From: CAVOGJ01 sp963695405
Lineage (GTDB): Bacteria; Planctomycetota; Planctomycetia; Pirellulales; Pirellulaceae
NCBI GenBank assembly: GCA_963695405.1
Contig: CAVOGJ010000010.1
Coordinates: forward strand, 115,041 to 179,040
DNA: 64,000 nt
Direction of reading: 5' to 3'
Position 1 is the stretch's first letter. Each line of letters opens with the position of its first letter. Positions 27,715 to 39,100 of the stretch are shown one piece after another. Position numbers and translations under genes: made by a program. The notes beneath the pieces are model-generated. The model saw nothing but the letters and a program-made list of their open reading frames with translations, did not search any database and had not been told where the DNA came from.

Positions 27715-30700
27715 CTACGGCGTTGATGTGGCTTGCGGGGTGGCTCGCCGCGCAAACACGCGAATGGCCAACAGGACGCCTAGCCACCAGGCCAGGGACG
27801 CGGGTTCGGGGACGACCGCCGCCCGGCCCGACGACTGAAACTTATTGCCGTTCCAGATATTAAAGTCACTCGTGTCGATCAGCCCGTCTGCGGTGAAGTC
27901 CCCCGCACACCAGGCGGCGGTGTTCGTGAACTTATTCCCGTTCCAAAGATTGAAATCGCTCGTATCGACCACACCGTCGAGATTCGCATCACCGCGCAAG
28001 TAAGGACTGCCCGAGGCGAGTTCCGCGGCACCGGCTTCGGTCAGCCAGGCGGTCAGGTCATTGCCGTCCACGGCCCCATCACCCGTCAAGTCAAATGCCG
28101 CATCGTTCGTACCGGCCGCGATGGCGGCGACCAGCAGATCAATATCGTCACAAGCGTAGTCGCCATTCATGTCAAAGTCACCCGACACGACGGACGCGAC
28201 CACCCGCAGGACCACGGCCGAGGAGTTCGAGTAATCGAGGAACCAGTCCAAGCCATCGCCCAAAGAAGGCAAGTTGGTCGTGGCAAACTCACCGGAGACC
28301 GTTCCGATACTGGACGAGATGATCGTAAAGTGATCGCCGAGCGCGGCGCAAAACCTCCCAGCAGCCCCACACTCAGCGTCCCGTCGAGCAGACCATCCTC
28401 AACCAGCAGCATGCGTTGGTAGCTTTCGGTCGCGGCCGAACCCAAATCCAAGTCAAATTCGCCCGTAGCCAACTGCTGAAACGATCGCAACGCAATCGTA
28501 CCGGGAGCGTTGTTGATGTCGAGTTCACCCGCATTCACGACGTCAACCATTACGATCGCGCCCGACAGGGCCTCGAGCCGCGCCCCCGCTTCGTTCACGA
28601 TCTTCCCGTTGCCACTGAAGGTTGCGCCAATGGCGATCGTCGTGTGGTCGCGCAGCAAGAGCTGGTCATCGATGTCGTTCAGGGTGACGCGAGCGGTGGA
28701 TTGCAGCAACGTCCGGGCCTCGATCGCTCCCAGGCGATCGACGTCGACCATCCCCTCGAGAAACGTTGTGCCGCCGCGCAAGACGGCGGGTGTGTTGAAA
28801 CCAAGAAAATCAAGGGTGCCAGCGTTGTCCAACCGCCAACCTGCCTGGAAATCGAGGACTTGGTCCGCCGCCACGAGCGCCGTACTCGAGTAAGCGTCCG
28901 CCAACGGGTCGACAATCGTAATGCTTCCAAAACGGGCCTCCACCGTGCCGAACAGATTGACTCCGTCGATCCCGTCCAGATTGGGTGGTTGTACCGTGTC
29001 AATAATCAACGTCTGACCGGTTGCCCCGCGAATCGATCCGATGTTCGTCAACGAATTGGCTTCGACCGTGCCATACCCCTCGAGGAACCCCGAATTCGTC
29101 AAGGTTGTCGCAACGAGACGTCCGCCGCGCATCTGCAATTCATTCATATTCCCGGTATCGAGGGGCGTATTGACACGAAGCGTGCCCGCTTGTTCCACTC
29201 GCACGACGTCGGCTGATTGAATGTCACCGTTGATGACCAACGTGCCCCCATTGGCCATCAAGTCCGCGCCGCCCGTAAAACCAATATCGGGATTGATCGT
29301 GCCAAAGCCGGTCAACCCCGAAAGAGAAGACCTGAGGATGCCCGCACCGTTAATAAAACCGCCTGAAATGGTATTCAGCTCACCCGTCGAGCCGCCATTC
29401 AGGTAGAACACCGTAGAGGCCGTCCGCAAGTCGATGATACCCGTCTGCGCTAGATCAACACGCGCTACAAACCGCTGCGAATGCTCTACGTTTACCCGAC
29501 CTTCAATGCGCACGTCGGAACCGGCCAGTGAAGTGCTCAGGGAACCTGGCGTCCGGACGTTCAATGTGCCCAGTGGCCCGAGTGTCCAGCCGTCTGCGGG
29601 ATTCGTCAGATTCACCGTCAAGGTCACGTTCACATTATTGATGTCGAACGTGACGGGTTGGTTGCCGCCCACGCTACCACCTAGGCTGTCCGCCTCGATC
29701 GTCCAGTCGGCGTTCAGTTCATGGGTTCGCGAAGTGGGATTACTGGAAAGGTCAAAAATGCCACTCGACAAATCGATCGTTGTATTGGCATCGACGGTTG
29801 CGGCCCCCAGGAAGATCCAGTTGCCCGCACCAAAATTCAACGCGCCACTTCCAAAGGTTACGGTATTGAAGGTTCGCATGTTCCCTTGGAGCGCGAATCG
29901 GCCCGCGTCCTGCAGTGTGACTGCCTGGTTAAAGTTCGCATATCCGTTCCCGGTCACGGAGATCGTGTCCTCGTAGATGGCCTTTCCCACGATCTGCGAG
30001 ACTCCCGAAGAGGTCGTCACATTGACGCGACCGGCGAGCACCGGTGCATTTATCAGCGTTGGCAAAGTCAGCCTGCCTCGATTCAGAAAAATCTCGCCAT
30101 GGTACTTGTTCTCGCTCAGTGTACCGACATTGAAATCGCCGACCATTCTTAGCTCACCGCCATCATTGATCACCGTATCGTCGACGGCGCTCAGCCCCCA
30201 ATGGATCGCGCCGCCGGAGAGTTCCGTATTGCCGTTGATAATCCAGTCGTTGCGTCCGGTGGCCGACCGCGTTAGCGTCCCGGAGTAGGTAACGTCGCCA
30301 TCCAGTTGCAGCGTGCTGTTGGGGTCCAGCACGATCGACGACAAAGCGTTTCCTGTGAGATCCGATTCGATGACCAGCGTTCCGGTATTCACGTTAATCG
30401 TCGCGTCCGACAAATTCAGCGATTCACCACGAATGGTCGCCGTGGCTGGCACGCCCGCATTGGCGGTGGCCGCGTTGATCTCAAAAACGGCTCCTCCACT
30501 GCTGACGAGACCGGGCTGTGCATCGAATACCGAACTGGCAGCCATGGTCATCGTGCCGCGAAAAGTACGAATCGACATATCCAAGTCGAGCGTAGTATTC
30601 TCCACGATGTTGACAACTCGGTTGTCGTTCACACCGTCCAAATCGATGAAACCATCCGCATCGTTAGCTCGTAACCGCAATATAAAATGTTCGTTCGCGG

Positions 30701-31304
30701 CGGCCCCTGACGCCCGCCCTGTTCTGAGCGAACCATTGTTTGTGAAGATCGTCGTTGCCGACCCAAGCCCATTGGTGAACTGAAAGTCACCGTAGCCTTC
30801 GAAGGCGCCTCCCAGACTGACCGTCACCGATCCGCCCAGTCTTGCGAAGCCGCCGCGGATGTCGAAGCTGCCGAGATTGGCAATCGAGATGGGTCCTCCC
30901 ATCTGAAACGAGGGTGTCGACGGACCCGAGTTATGCCTCGAAATGATCATACGGGAGGCGAGGCCAATATCCAGGGGGCCGTTTATTTGTAGGAAGTTGG
31001 ACGACGTATCCGCACTCGCACCCGACATCAGTGTCAGGCTGCCGATCGTAAAGTCTTGATTGATGAGCGTCGCGTCCCCTTGAGCCGCTGCCAGATTGCC
31101 AATGATCACATCGTCTCCGGCGGCCGGCAGAACGTTGGGACTCCAATTCAAACTCTGCGTCCATTGCTTATTGCCCAACCCTGTATAACCATCATCCCAG
31201 GCAATCGTCACGGCCGTCGCCAGGAGCGGACAAGACAGGATCGCAAAGGCCATTAGCAGCCGCGGGGCCAACGTCGGGATCAAGAGCCTTGGATGATGAG
31301 ACAC
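27715..31304 (-). CDS. large secreted beta-helical protein with dockerin-like repeats and PEP-CTERM tail (one frameshift)
   Basis: About 1196 residues once one missing base near 28345 is restored (GGFA then ALGDHFTIISSSIGTVSGEF). GTG start at 31304 has AGGAG 7 bases upstream, then a signal peptide (RLLMAFAILSCPLLATA). About 950 residues of short Gly/Asn/Thr-rich repeats such as NGDIQSADVVRVEQAGTLRV are typical of autotransporter-like beta-helices. The end carries a dockerin-like region (DANLDGVVDTSDFNLWNG, repeated as DFTADGLIDTSDFNIWNG) with calcium-type DxNxDxxxD loops, then VVPEP, a hydrophobic segment and Arg-rich end: a PEP-CTERM sorting signal. Likely exported and processed by an exosortase; function otherwise unknown. 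Confidence 0.85.
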
Positions 31305-31644
31305 GTAATTTCTCCTGAGGAGTGTGACTGGGCGAACGTCATGACGGTACGAGAGAAGCCCTACTCCCGCTTGGTTCATGGCCCCGCCGTCGGCAGGGCA
31401 ACTAGGGGGAGATTCCGAGCGGACCCGCATTTGGCCGCGCCGTGGAAAGAAAACGAGAGAAAATCGCGCCAGCCGCTCCTCGGCAATCGTTACATCGCGA
31501 AAAACCGTTGAAACCACGCCATGGAAGGGCGAACGGAGGCCATTCGATCGAAGGCTCGCCGCGCCGTCCGACTATACTAAAGCCCCGTGATCCAATTGAA
31601 CTATTTTCCCTCCACCGCGACCAATTTCGGTTGCGGCGGCATCT
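31305..31644. other. divergent intergenic region
   Basis: About 340 bases between the beta-helix gene and the ECF sigma gene. Contains the AGGAG site of the former; no other element recognised. Confidence 0.45.
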
Positions 31645-32301
31645 ATGGAACGAGTCGAACGCGTGGACCAAAACGAAACGCCCCCCATTGATCTGGACAC
31701 TGTCAGCCTGCTGGTGCCACAGGCTAGGGAAGGCTCGGAACGTGCGCGTTCACTATTGTTGGAGCACGTTCAGGACTATGTAGTCTTGATGGCACGACAA
31801 CGGCTGTCACCAAATTTACAGGGAAAAGTCGGGACATCCGATGTTGTCCAACAGTCACTGGCACAGGTCATTCAAGGATTTGACGGCTTCCGCGGGACGA
31901 CCGCCCAGGAGTTTTATGGCTGGCTGAACCGAATCATTGCCAATGAAGTGAAGAAGCTGCAACGGGACTTTCATCGTGACAAACGAAACGTCCGCCGCGA
32001 ACAGCCCTTGGGCACTCACTACCAGGATAGCGGCACTGGATTTGTCCCCACGGATCGTCAACGGACACCCGGGAGCGCGGCAATTGCCGCCGAGCAGATC
32101 GCACTGTTTCACGAAACCCTGGCGTCTTTACCCGCGGATTATGCGGAGGTCATACGCCTCCGCAGCCTGGAACGACTGCCATTCAAGGAAGTTGCCGAAG
32201 CAATGAATCGCTCCTTCGATTCGGTCACCAAACTCTGGTACCGGGCGATCCTGATGCTGCAAGAGGAACTCGGAGCCAATAATGACGGGTCGATCGGATA
32301 A
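31645..32301 (+). CDS. ECF-type RNA polymerase sigma factor
   Basis: 218 residues. Region 2 runs from about 40 to 115 (VLMARQRLSPNLQGKVGTSD, then FYGWLNRIIANEVKKLQRDF) and region 4 from about 155 to 210 (LASLPADYAEVIRLRSLERL, FDSVTKLWYRAILMLQEEL), with a Gly/Pro/Arg linker. The Q-x-L-S-P-x-L-x-x-K-V-x-x-S-D segment is typical of planctomycete ECF factors that occur with Ser/Thr kinases. No anti-sigma factor is next to it; instead the 3' end overlaps the kinase gene by 20 bases, so the kinase is the likely partner. Confidence 0.93.
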   Translation: MERVERVDQNETPPIDLDTVSLLVPQAREGSERARSLLLEHVQDYVVLMARQRLSPNLQGKVGTSDVVQQSLAQVIQGFDGFRGTTAQEFYGWLNRIIANEVKKLQRDFHRDKRNVRREQPLGTHYQDSGTGFVPTDRQRTPGSAAIAAEQIALFHETLASLPADYAEVIRLRSLERLPFKEVAEAMNRSFDSVTKLWYRAILMLQEELGANNDGSIG

Positions 32302-34816
32302 TCAACACGACGATCGTTTGGTCCAACTTGTCGTGCAGCTGGACGAACGGATTTCGGACCAGCAACCGAGCGACGAAATTCTAGCCAGCTCGGCGGATCA
32401 ATTTACTCCCGCCGAGTTGCGAGAACTGCAGCAGGCAGGTCAAGCGCTCGAATTCCTAGATCGCGTGCGTCGGAATTTGAAGGTGCTCCATGAGCTGGAA
32501 GAGCAGCTGTCTGGCGGCACCAGCCGGCCTGCGGGAGACGAATCGACCCACGCTAACGCTGCCCACGACACCGGGCTACGCACCGAAAACGAGACCGCCC
32601 ATTCTCAACAAGTGCCACCGTCTCTCGGTCGCTTCGAGATCGTGGGCGTCCTCGGTCAGGGTGGCTTTTCCCGTGTTTTTCTGGCGCGTGACCCGCAACT
32701 GGATCGTCTCGTAGCCCTGAAGGTCCCTCTGCCCCACGCGCTGGGCAATGCCGCCTCGCAGCGTCGCTTCGAGCGCGAGGCCCGGGCCGCAGCAATCCTC
32801 AGCCACCCGGCCATCGTGCCCATCTTCGAGACGGGATCGTTGGGTCCCGTCAGTTACATCGCCTTCGGCTACTCTCCCGGCGTTAACCTGCACCAGTGGT
32901 TTGCCACGCGGGAACGGCAGGTTCCTTGTTCTCTGGCCGCCGACATGGTCGCCGAACTTGCCGAAGCCACGGAGCACGCACATCGCCGCGGCATCGTGCA
33001 TCGCGACTTGAAGCCGGCGAATATTCTCGTAGAGGCCGCAGGAACGAACGCCGCGGAATTATCTTCGATCGCGTCTCGTTTGCGGATCGCTGACTTTGGG
33101 TTGGCTCGACTGGCCGACCATGATGAATCGCTCACTCTCGATGGCGCCGTCGTCGGCACTCCGGCTTACATGTCGCCTGAACAGGCACAGGGAAAGGCGG
33201 ACATCGGGCCCGCCAGCGATATCTATGCGTTGGGCACGATACTCTACGAACTGCTCACGGGACGATTGCCCTTCCAGGGTGATTCCCATCTGGCCACCCT
33301 CCGCGCGATCGAAGCCGATCCGCCGGTGCCTCCCCGCAAGATCAATCCGACCGTTCCGCGGGACCTGGAGGCCATCTGTCTGAAATGCCTCCGCAAATCG
33401 CCTCGCGACCGTTACGCGACCGCCTTCGCGATGGCCGAAGATCTCCGCCGCTGGCGGAGCGGAGTTCCTACGCAGGCCCGTCCCATGAGCCGGTTGGAAC
33501 AGTTCGCCGCTTGGGCCCACCGACATCCGGCCGTCGCCGCCCTGTCCACGATCACCTTGCTGTCACTCGCCCTCGGCCTGGGCATCGCCATCTGGCAACG
33601 CCACAGCGCCGTGACGAATCTGGCAGAGGCCGAGCGGCAGCGAAGACATGCCGAACAAAACCTGGCCGAGGCAGAGAGACAGAGCGCACGAGCCCGCGGT
33701 CACCTCGTCAACGCTCAAAATCTGATCAACGAAATTATCCAGCTCGAACAGAAGCTACGGCACTCCACCGAATTTGCGGGGCTGCGGCAGGACTTGATCA
33801 AACGGGCCGCCGAGTTGCAAACCGAGTTAATGGAACGCGAGACCGAGAGTCCCATCGTCAAGTATCAGGGAGCCATGGCGCTCAGCAATCTTTCTCCCCT
33901 GCTCATCGAACTTGGGGACGAGAACCTCGCCATTGCCAATGCCCAACAGGCACTCAGCTTATTCGATCAAATGGCCGCGGCGGATGCGTTGCCCGCCGAG
34001 GCAAATCCGACCAAGTTCTACTTCGTCAGGCAAGGTGTCCGCATGAATCTCGTCGATCTGTACCAACAACGGGGTCAGTACGATCAAGCGATCGAAATGG
34101 TGCAGGCCAATTTAGCGCAACCACATCCCGATCACTTTAGCCGGTACCAATCCGGCATTTTGCATTCCGAGAACTATCGTTGTTTGGCCAACGTCTACCG
34201 GCAGATGGATCAGACACAGGAGGCGATGCGTTCACTCCGAGCCGGACTGGCGTGCCTCGAGAATCTGGAGCGGCCTGATGGAAAACGAGGTGAGTGGGAT
34301 GTGAACCTGATGACTTGCCGCCTGCAAAATGGACTCGCGGAACTGCTGCGAAAAGCAGGCCAGCTCGAGGAGGCCGAACAGAGCCTGGCCATCAGCGAGC
34401 GATCCGCCGAGGTGCTGCTGCGTCTATTTCCCGAATCCCCATTTGCACAAGAAGCGGCGGGAGCCGTCGATTTCACTCGAGCCGCACTCTACGAATCGCG
34501 CGGCCAACGGGAGCAGGCGATTGCGAGTTTTCGGCAGGGGGAGAGCCGTTACCTGCCGCTGCACCAAGCAACTCCCGACCACGTCCCTTTCGCGCTGGCC
34601 ACCCTCCAGTCCGGCGTGGAAATCGCGCGACTGCAGTTCGAGGCGGGACGACCGGATGAGGCGGCTGCAACCGCCGCGATCGTACGGGCCCGATACGCCG
34701 GAATGAGCGAGTCGTTGCAGGCACGAAACGACGTGGCGGCACACCTGTCCCAGCTCTCGATCCTGCCACAGCAAACGGCAGGTCCTGACGACGAAGGCGT
34801 CAAGTCACCCCATTGA
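32282..34816 (+). CDS. membrane Ser/Thr protein kinase with C-terminal TPR-like region
   Basis: 844 residues. An N-terminal helical segment (about 1-115) precedes a Hanks-type kinase domain: GVLGQGGFSRVFLARD (P-loop), VALKVPLP (catalytic Lys), HRDLKPANILVE (catalytic loop), ADFGLARLAD (DFG) and GTPAYMSPEQAQG (activation/APE). A membrane helix (PAVAALSTITLLSLALGLGI) follows near residue 420, then a coiled coil of AEAERQ repeats and about 350 residues of helical repeats. Kinase faces the cytoplasm and the repeats the periplasm if the helix is single-pass. Start overlaps the sigma gene, a standard phylum arrangement for one signalling unit. Confidence 0.95.
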   Translation: MTGRSDNQHDDRLVQLVVQLDERISDQQPSDEILASSADQFTPAELRELQQAGQALEFLDRVRRNLKVLHELEEQLSGGTSRPAGDESTHANAAHDTGLRTENETAHSQQVPPSLGRFEIVGVLGQGGFSRVFLARDPQLDRLVALKVPLPHALGNAASQRRFEREARAAAILSHPAIVPIFETGSLGPVSYIAFGYSPGVNLHQWFATRERQVPCSLAADMVAELAEATEHAHRRGIVHRDLKPANILVEAAGTNAAELSSIASRLRIADFGLARLADHDESLTLDGAVVGTPAYMSPEQAQGKADIGPASDIYALGTILYELLTGRLPFQGDSHLATLRAIEADPPVPPRKINPTVPRDLEAICLKCLRKSPRDRYATAFAMAEDLRRWRSGVPTQARPMSRLEQFAAWAHRHPAVAALSTITLLSLALGLGIAIWQRHSAVTNLAEAERQRRHAEQNLAEAERQSARARGHLVNAQNLINEIIQLEQKLRHSTEFAGLRQDLIKRAAELQTELMERETESPIVKYQGAMALSNLSPLLIELGDENLAIANAQQALSLFDQMAAADALPAEANPTKFYFVRQGVRMNLVDLYQQRGQYDQAIEMVQANLAQPHPDHFSRYQSGILHSENYRCLANVYRQMDQTQEAMRSLRAGLACLENLERPDGKRGEWDVNLMTCRLQNGLAELLRKAGQLEEAEQSLAISERSAEVLLRLFPESPFAQEAAGAVDFTRAALYESRGQREQAIASFRQGESRYLPLHQATPDHVPFALATLQSGVEIARLQFEAGRPDEAAATAAIVRARYAGMSESLQARNDVAAHLSQLSILPQQTAGPDDEGVKSPH

Positions 34817-35015
34817 CGACAGCGCAGCCCAGGAAGGCCTGATCCCTTGCCCGACCTGGAAAAAGTAGCAAGCGAATCCGTGGCGGCCGCCCTTTCGCTC
34901 CGCCGCCGTCAATCAGAATACCTGTCTCCTTTCCGCCGCGTCGCGGCGTCCGCTCGACTTGCCGCGCCGATTCAGCTTGACCCACTTTTCGCAAAGCCGC
35001 TAGATTGAGCGGGCA

Positions 35016-35042
35016 GGTAACGGGCCCGCAGGGCCCGTTACC
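35016..35042. promoter_or_regulatory. perfect 12-bp inverted repeat before the SYLF gene
   Basis: GGTAACGGGCCC, GCA loop, GGGCCCGTTACC. It ends 38 bases before the SYLF start codon and 200 bases after the kinase stop. There is no T-run after it, so an operator or 5' mRNA hairpin is as likely as a terminator. Confidence 0.55.
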
Positions 35043-35080
35043 GACATGATTCCCAGTAACTCAAGGAAGGAATTCGGAAC

Positions 35081-36148
35081 ATGCATTTTTCATGGAAACG
35101 AACATCGATACTGGGCATGGTTTGGTTGCTCGCTCATGGCTCGATCGCTTGGGGGCAGCTCAAGGAAGACAGTACGGTCCGCGAATCGATCAATGTCTTC
35201 AGCGAAGTGATGTCTTTGCCTGCCGAAGGCATTCCCAGGGCGTTATTGAGCGACGCGCATGCGGTGGCCATCATCCCGCGCGTCATCAAAGGCAGTTTTG
35301 TGGTCGGCGCCCGTCATGGAAACGGTGTCCTATTGGTTCGTGACGACAATGGTGGCTGGCACGCACCGGTGTTCATTTCACTCACAGGAGGCAACATCGG
35401 CTGGCAGATCGGCGTGCAATCGACCGATGTAATTCTCGTCTTTAAGACGACGCAAAGTGTCAATGGCCTGTTGTCGGGAAAGTTTACGCTCGGCGCGGAC
35501 GCGGCGGTAGCAGCAGGACCGTTGGGACGACAAGCGGCGGCCGCGACCGATGGACGATTGGGCGCCCAGATCTATTCTTACTCCCGTAGCCGAGGCCTCT
35601 TTGCCGGTGTCTCATTGGACGGTTCGGTGATTCAAATGGATCGGATGAGCAATGCAACCTACTATCGATCGCCTGTGCCCGGAGCACCGGTGGTGATTCC
35701 CGAGGCCGCGCAGCAGCTTGCCATGCAAGTGCTGCAATATACCGGTACGATGCCGGCCGCTGCTGCCGCACCGTTCGCCACGGGACTTGCCTCACAGCCG
35801 GCAACCACCCTCGCGGAGTCCCAATCGGAAGAAGAAGTCGCGCACGTCCGCGACGAGTTGGCAAAGTTCGCGCGTGAGTTGTACGAGCTCCTCGATCCCC
35901 AATGGCAAAGCTATTTGGCCTTACCGGCCGAAGTCTTTTACGGCAATGGACATCCATCCACGGAGGTTCTCCAGCAATGCCTAGCGCGATTCGAAACCGT
36001 CCGCACCGATCCGCGCTTCGGATCCCTGGCGAATCATCCTGAGTTTCAGTCGACCTACGGATTGCTGAAGCACTATATCCAGGAGCTATCGCAGAACAGC
36101 ACGTCACTTAACTTACCGCCGCCCCCAGCCAGCCTGAGTGCGCGGTAG
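35081..36148 (+). CDS. exported SYLF (YSC84/DUF500) lipid-binding protein
   Basis: 355 residues, ATG preceded by AAGGAAGG at 10 bases. Signal peptide to about residue 24 (ILGMVWLLAHGSIAWG). The SYLF domain follows: PRALLSDAHAVAIIPRVIKG, FVVGARHGNGVLLVRD, APVFISLTGGNIGWQIGVQS, and SYSRSRGLFAGVSLDGSVIQ. In other organisms this fold binds phosphoinositides or other lipids, and bacterial members are periplasmic. The C-terminal 120 residues are helical and specific to this lineage. Ends one base before the ftsK-like gene stop, convergent. Confidence 0.92.
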   Translation: MHFSWKRTSILGMVWLLAHGSIAWGQLKEDSTVRESINVFSEVMSLPAEGIPRALLSDAHAVAIIPRVIKGSFVVGARHGNGVLLVRDDNGGWHAPVFISLTGGNIGWQIGVQSTDVILVFKTTQSVNGLLSGKFTLGADAAVAAGPLGRQAAAATDGRLGAQIYSYSRSRGLFAGVSLDGSVIQMDRMSNATYYRSPVPGAPVVIPEAAQQLAMQVLQYTGTMPAAAAAPFATGLASQPATTLAESQSEEEVAHVRDELAKFARELYELLDPQWQSYLALPAEVFYGNGHPSTEVLQQCLARFETVRTDPRFGSLANHPEFQSTYGLLKHYIQELSQNSTSLNLPPPPASLSAR

Positions 36149-39100
36149 TCAGCGATTTCCTGCCTGATCCGGCACGCCGCGGAGGATATCCGCGGCCTGA
36201 TCCAGCCACTCGCGAGTTGGCGGACCATAGGGTCGAAAACGTTCCGACTCGCCCTGCTCATCGTCGTAGCAAATCGCCCGCATGGCACCCAGATTGCTGG
36301 CGGCGGCCGAGTCCATTAGGTTGCTGGAGTCGGTCGCGCTCATCTGGAACAGGACGCGATGCGCGATGTCGCGGAGCGTCTGACGATCGAACCAACGAGT
36401 CACGTTGTTGTAGGTATCGCACCAGACGAGCAAATGCACGCCGACCGTAGGCCCTTCGCGGAGGATGGTATATAGATTCTGCGCGGGTGAGGCCGCGACG
36501 GACTCATCGCCAAAGGAAGAGAATCCGAAATCGTCGTCCGCTTTTCTCAGCTCGCGGTAACGGGCGAGATTGTAGATGACCAGGTAGATCGGGGGCCCGG
36601 CACGACGTGCATCGATGCGTAACTGCACTTCTTGAGCTATCTCGGCCAGACGATCGCCTACGGCCACCGGTTCGACGAGCGAGATGTCCAGCGGCAGCCG
36701 TTTCGACAGGCGACTTGCCCAACCACTCTCTTCGGCCGAAAAACCGCCGCCGTCCAAAACGTGGAACTTCGCGTCGCGACACGCCAACCCTGCCGCGTCG
36801 TGCGACGGGCGGCAGGGTTGCTCCGCCGCCAGACTGACGATCGCCCCCGCCAGCATGCCCGCTGCCAACTCTTCCTTTTGCCCCACGATCAGCAAGTGAT
36901 TCCCGGACTGTCGCCGCAAGACGACATGGGTCGGTTCTTTGATAGCGATCGCCGCGCCTAACCATGCCTTGGGGGACAGACGGGGGCCACCAGTCGGCGG
37001 CTCCCGCAGCGCCTGAATCAACACAGGATTGTCGGCCGGATTCGCCGCCATGTTGCCCTCGAACACGATCGGCGGGGCCGTCGCGACTTGTTGCGCCGCG
37101 GCGAACTTACGGAGATCGCGGAGGTATTGTTCCCGTTCGGCATCGGGGAGCCAGACAACTTGGAACGGATGGTTTCCTTCAAAGAGCCCATTGGCATTGT
37201 TGTAGATCGCTTCGCCGGGCCGATTAAGCAGTCGGGCGGCCGTATTGTCCTCGCTGAGGATCAGATGGGCATCCGCCTCGCTGCACTGCAGCGCAATCCG
37301 CACGGCCATCTGTCCGAGTGTGCTGCGGGCGAGCGAATAGGCGCCAGCCAGGGTCTGTGAGCCAAGCAACACGTGGATCCCAAAGGCCCGACCCTGTCGG
37401 ACAAGTCGATCCAGCAGCAGCGAAGCATCATGGGCGATCTTGTCGTCCTTGACAAAGAACTCTTGGAATTCGTCGACCACGAGCAGTATTCGCGGCATGA
37501 TTTCATCGGGTCGCGCGTCCCGGTATCCTGCCAGGCTTTGTACGCCGGCTTCCCGGAAGAGATCGCCCCGACTGCGAAGTTCCTCGTCTAATCGTTCGAG
37601 GACACTCATCCCGAACTCTCGTTCGCTCTCGATGGCCACTACCCGCGCGTGGGGCAGTTGCCATTGCGCATACGTCTTGAATTCCACTCCTTTCTTGAAG
37701 TCGACAAGATAGAACTCAATTTCACGAGGACTGTAGTGGATGGCAAGATTCGTGATGATCGCGTGCATCAGTGTCGACTTGCCGGAACCGGTTTTGCCAG
37801 AAACGAGCACGTGTTGCGAAGTCCCCTTCCCCAGCGCATCGACTGCAGTTTCGTCGCCCCAGCTCGACCCAGCGGAACGACCAGTTCATGGCGACTGTCG
37901 TGGCTCCACCAATCATGCGCATCGGGCACGACCGCCGAAAAAGGCACCTCCACGCGGTTCGCGTCCTTGGCTTGTTCGCCGGCTGCCCGCACGACTTGCG
38001 TGAGAATGTCTCCCTCGACCGGCAGGTCAAGTGTGAGGGGATCATTGCGGAGGTCGGACGGGTGCCACACGAAGCGATCATTTTGCCAAATGATCGTATT
38101 CGCCTGAGCCTCTAGATCCGCAAGATCGAAGTTACGCGGTAGCGCCATCTTTTTGTCGACCGAGACAAGGGTATAAACGCCGCAACGGGCACCACTCGTG
38201 GCGATACTGATTAACCGTCGAGCCGTCTCCTCGGAGAAATTAGCGGGGAAGTTGGCGATCACCAACACCTGGAACGGTTCCGCGACCTCTCCTGCCCGAT
38301 CGTTGTACTCCTGAATCGACGCAAACTCGTTGCGGAGGTACTTTTGGATCACGTTCTCCATGTGTTCCGTGAGGTCCGTCAACCGTTGATTAATGTGACT
38401 CGACTCGGTCCAAATGCGACTGGTGACGAGCCGTTCGTCATAGTCGGCCAGGTGCATAAATTCTGAGAAGTTCTGTCCCAGCCCTGTCGGATCAAAAATA
38501 GAGAAGCGAACCTTCCCAGCCGGGAACATGGTCAGCATCCGCAGCATGATGTTTCGCAACACCTTAATTGCCTGATCACGCCCCTCATCGGTCGCCTCGA
38601 TCAACAGCGACGGTGACTCGGGAAACGACAGAACCGCGGGCAGCGAGTACTGGCTTTGCGTCCGCAAGCGGTCATCGCTTGGCAACCCGCCTTCGAAGCG
38701 AGCCAGGTCCACATCGTACTCGCCGAATCGGAGTGCGGGACAGACTTGGCTCGGCGCTACCCATTGGTTCCAGTCAATCGCCGTGAGCACGGGCGTGTGC
38801 TCCTGACAGTATTCCGACATGGCCGAGAATTCCGCGCCGGCCGATCGCATGCCGGTCAGGTAGTTCGACGACATCTCTTCCCAGGAGGACTGATACTCGG
38901 TTTCAATTTCCGCTTGTTCTGTTGCCAACCGCTGGCGAAGTGCTTGTTGATCTTCTTCGAACTGGAGTTGGCGGGCCTGGATTCGGGGTGGAAACTCTTC
39001 CTTGAACGGCCGCGCCTCTTCCTCCCATCGCGATTCGAGCTGTTTGGACGCGGCGGCCAGTCGATGCTCGATGGCTGCCCGCCGCTCCCTCCGTTCCCGG

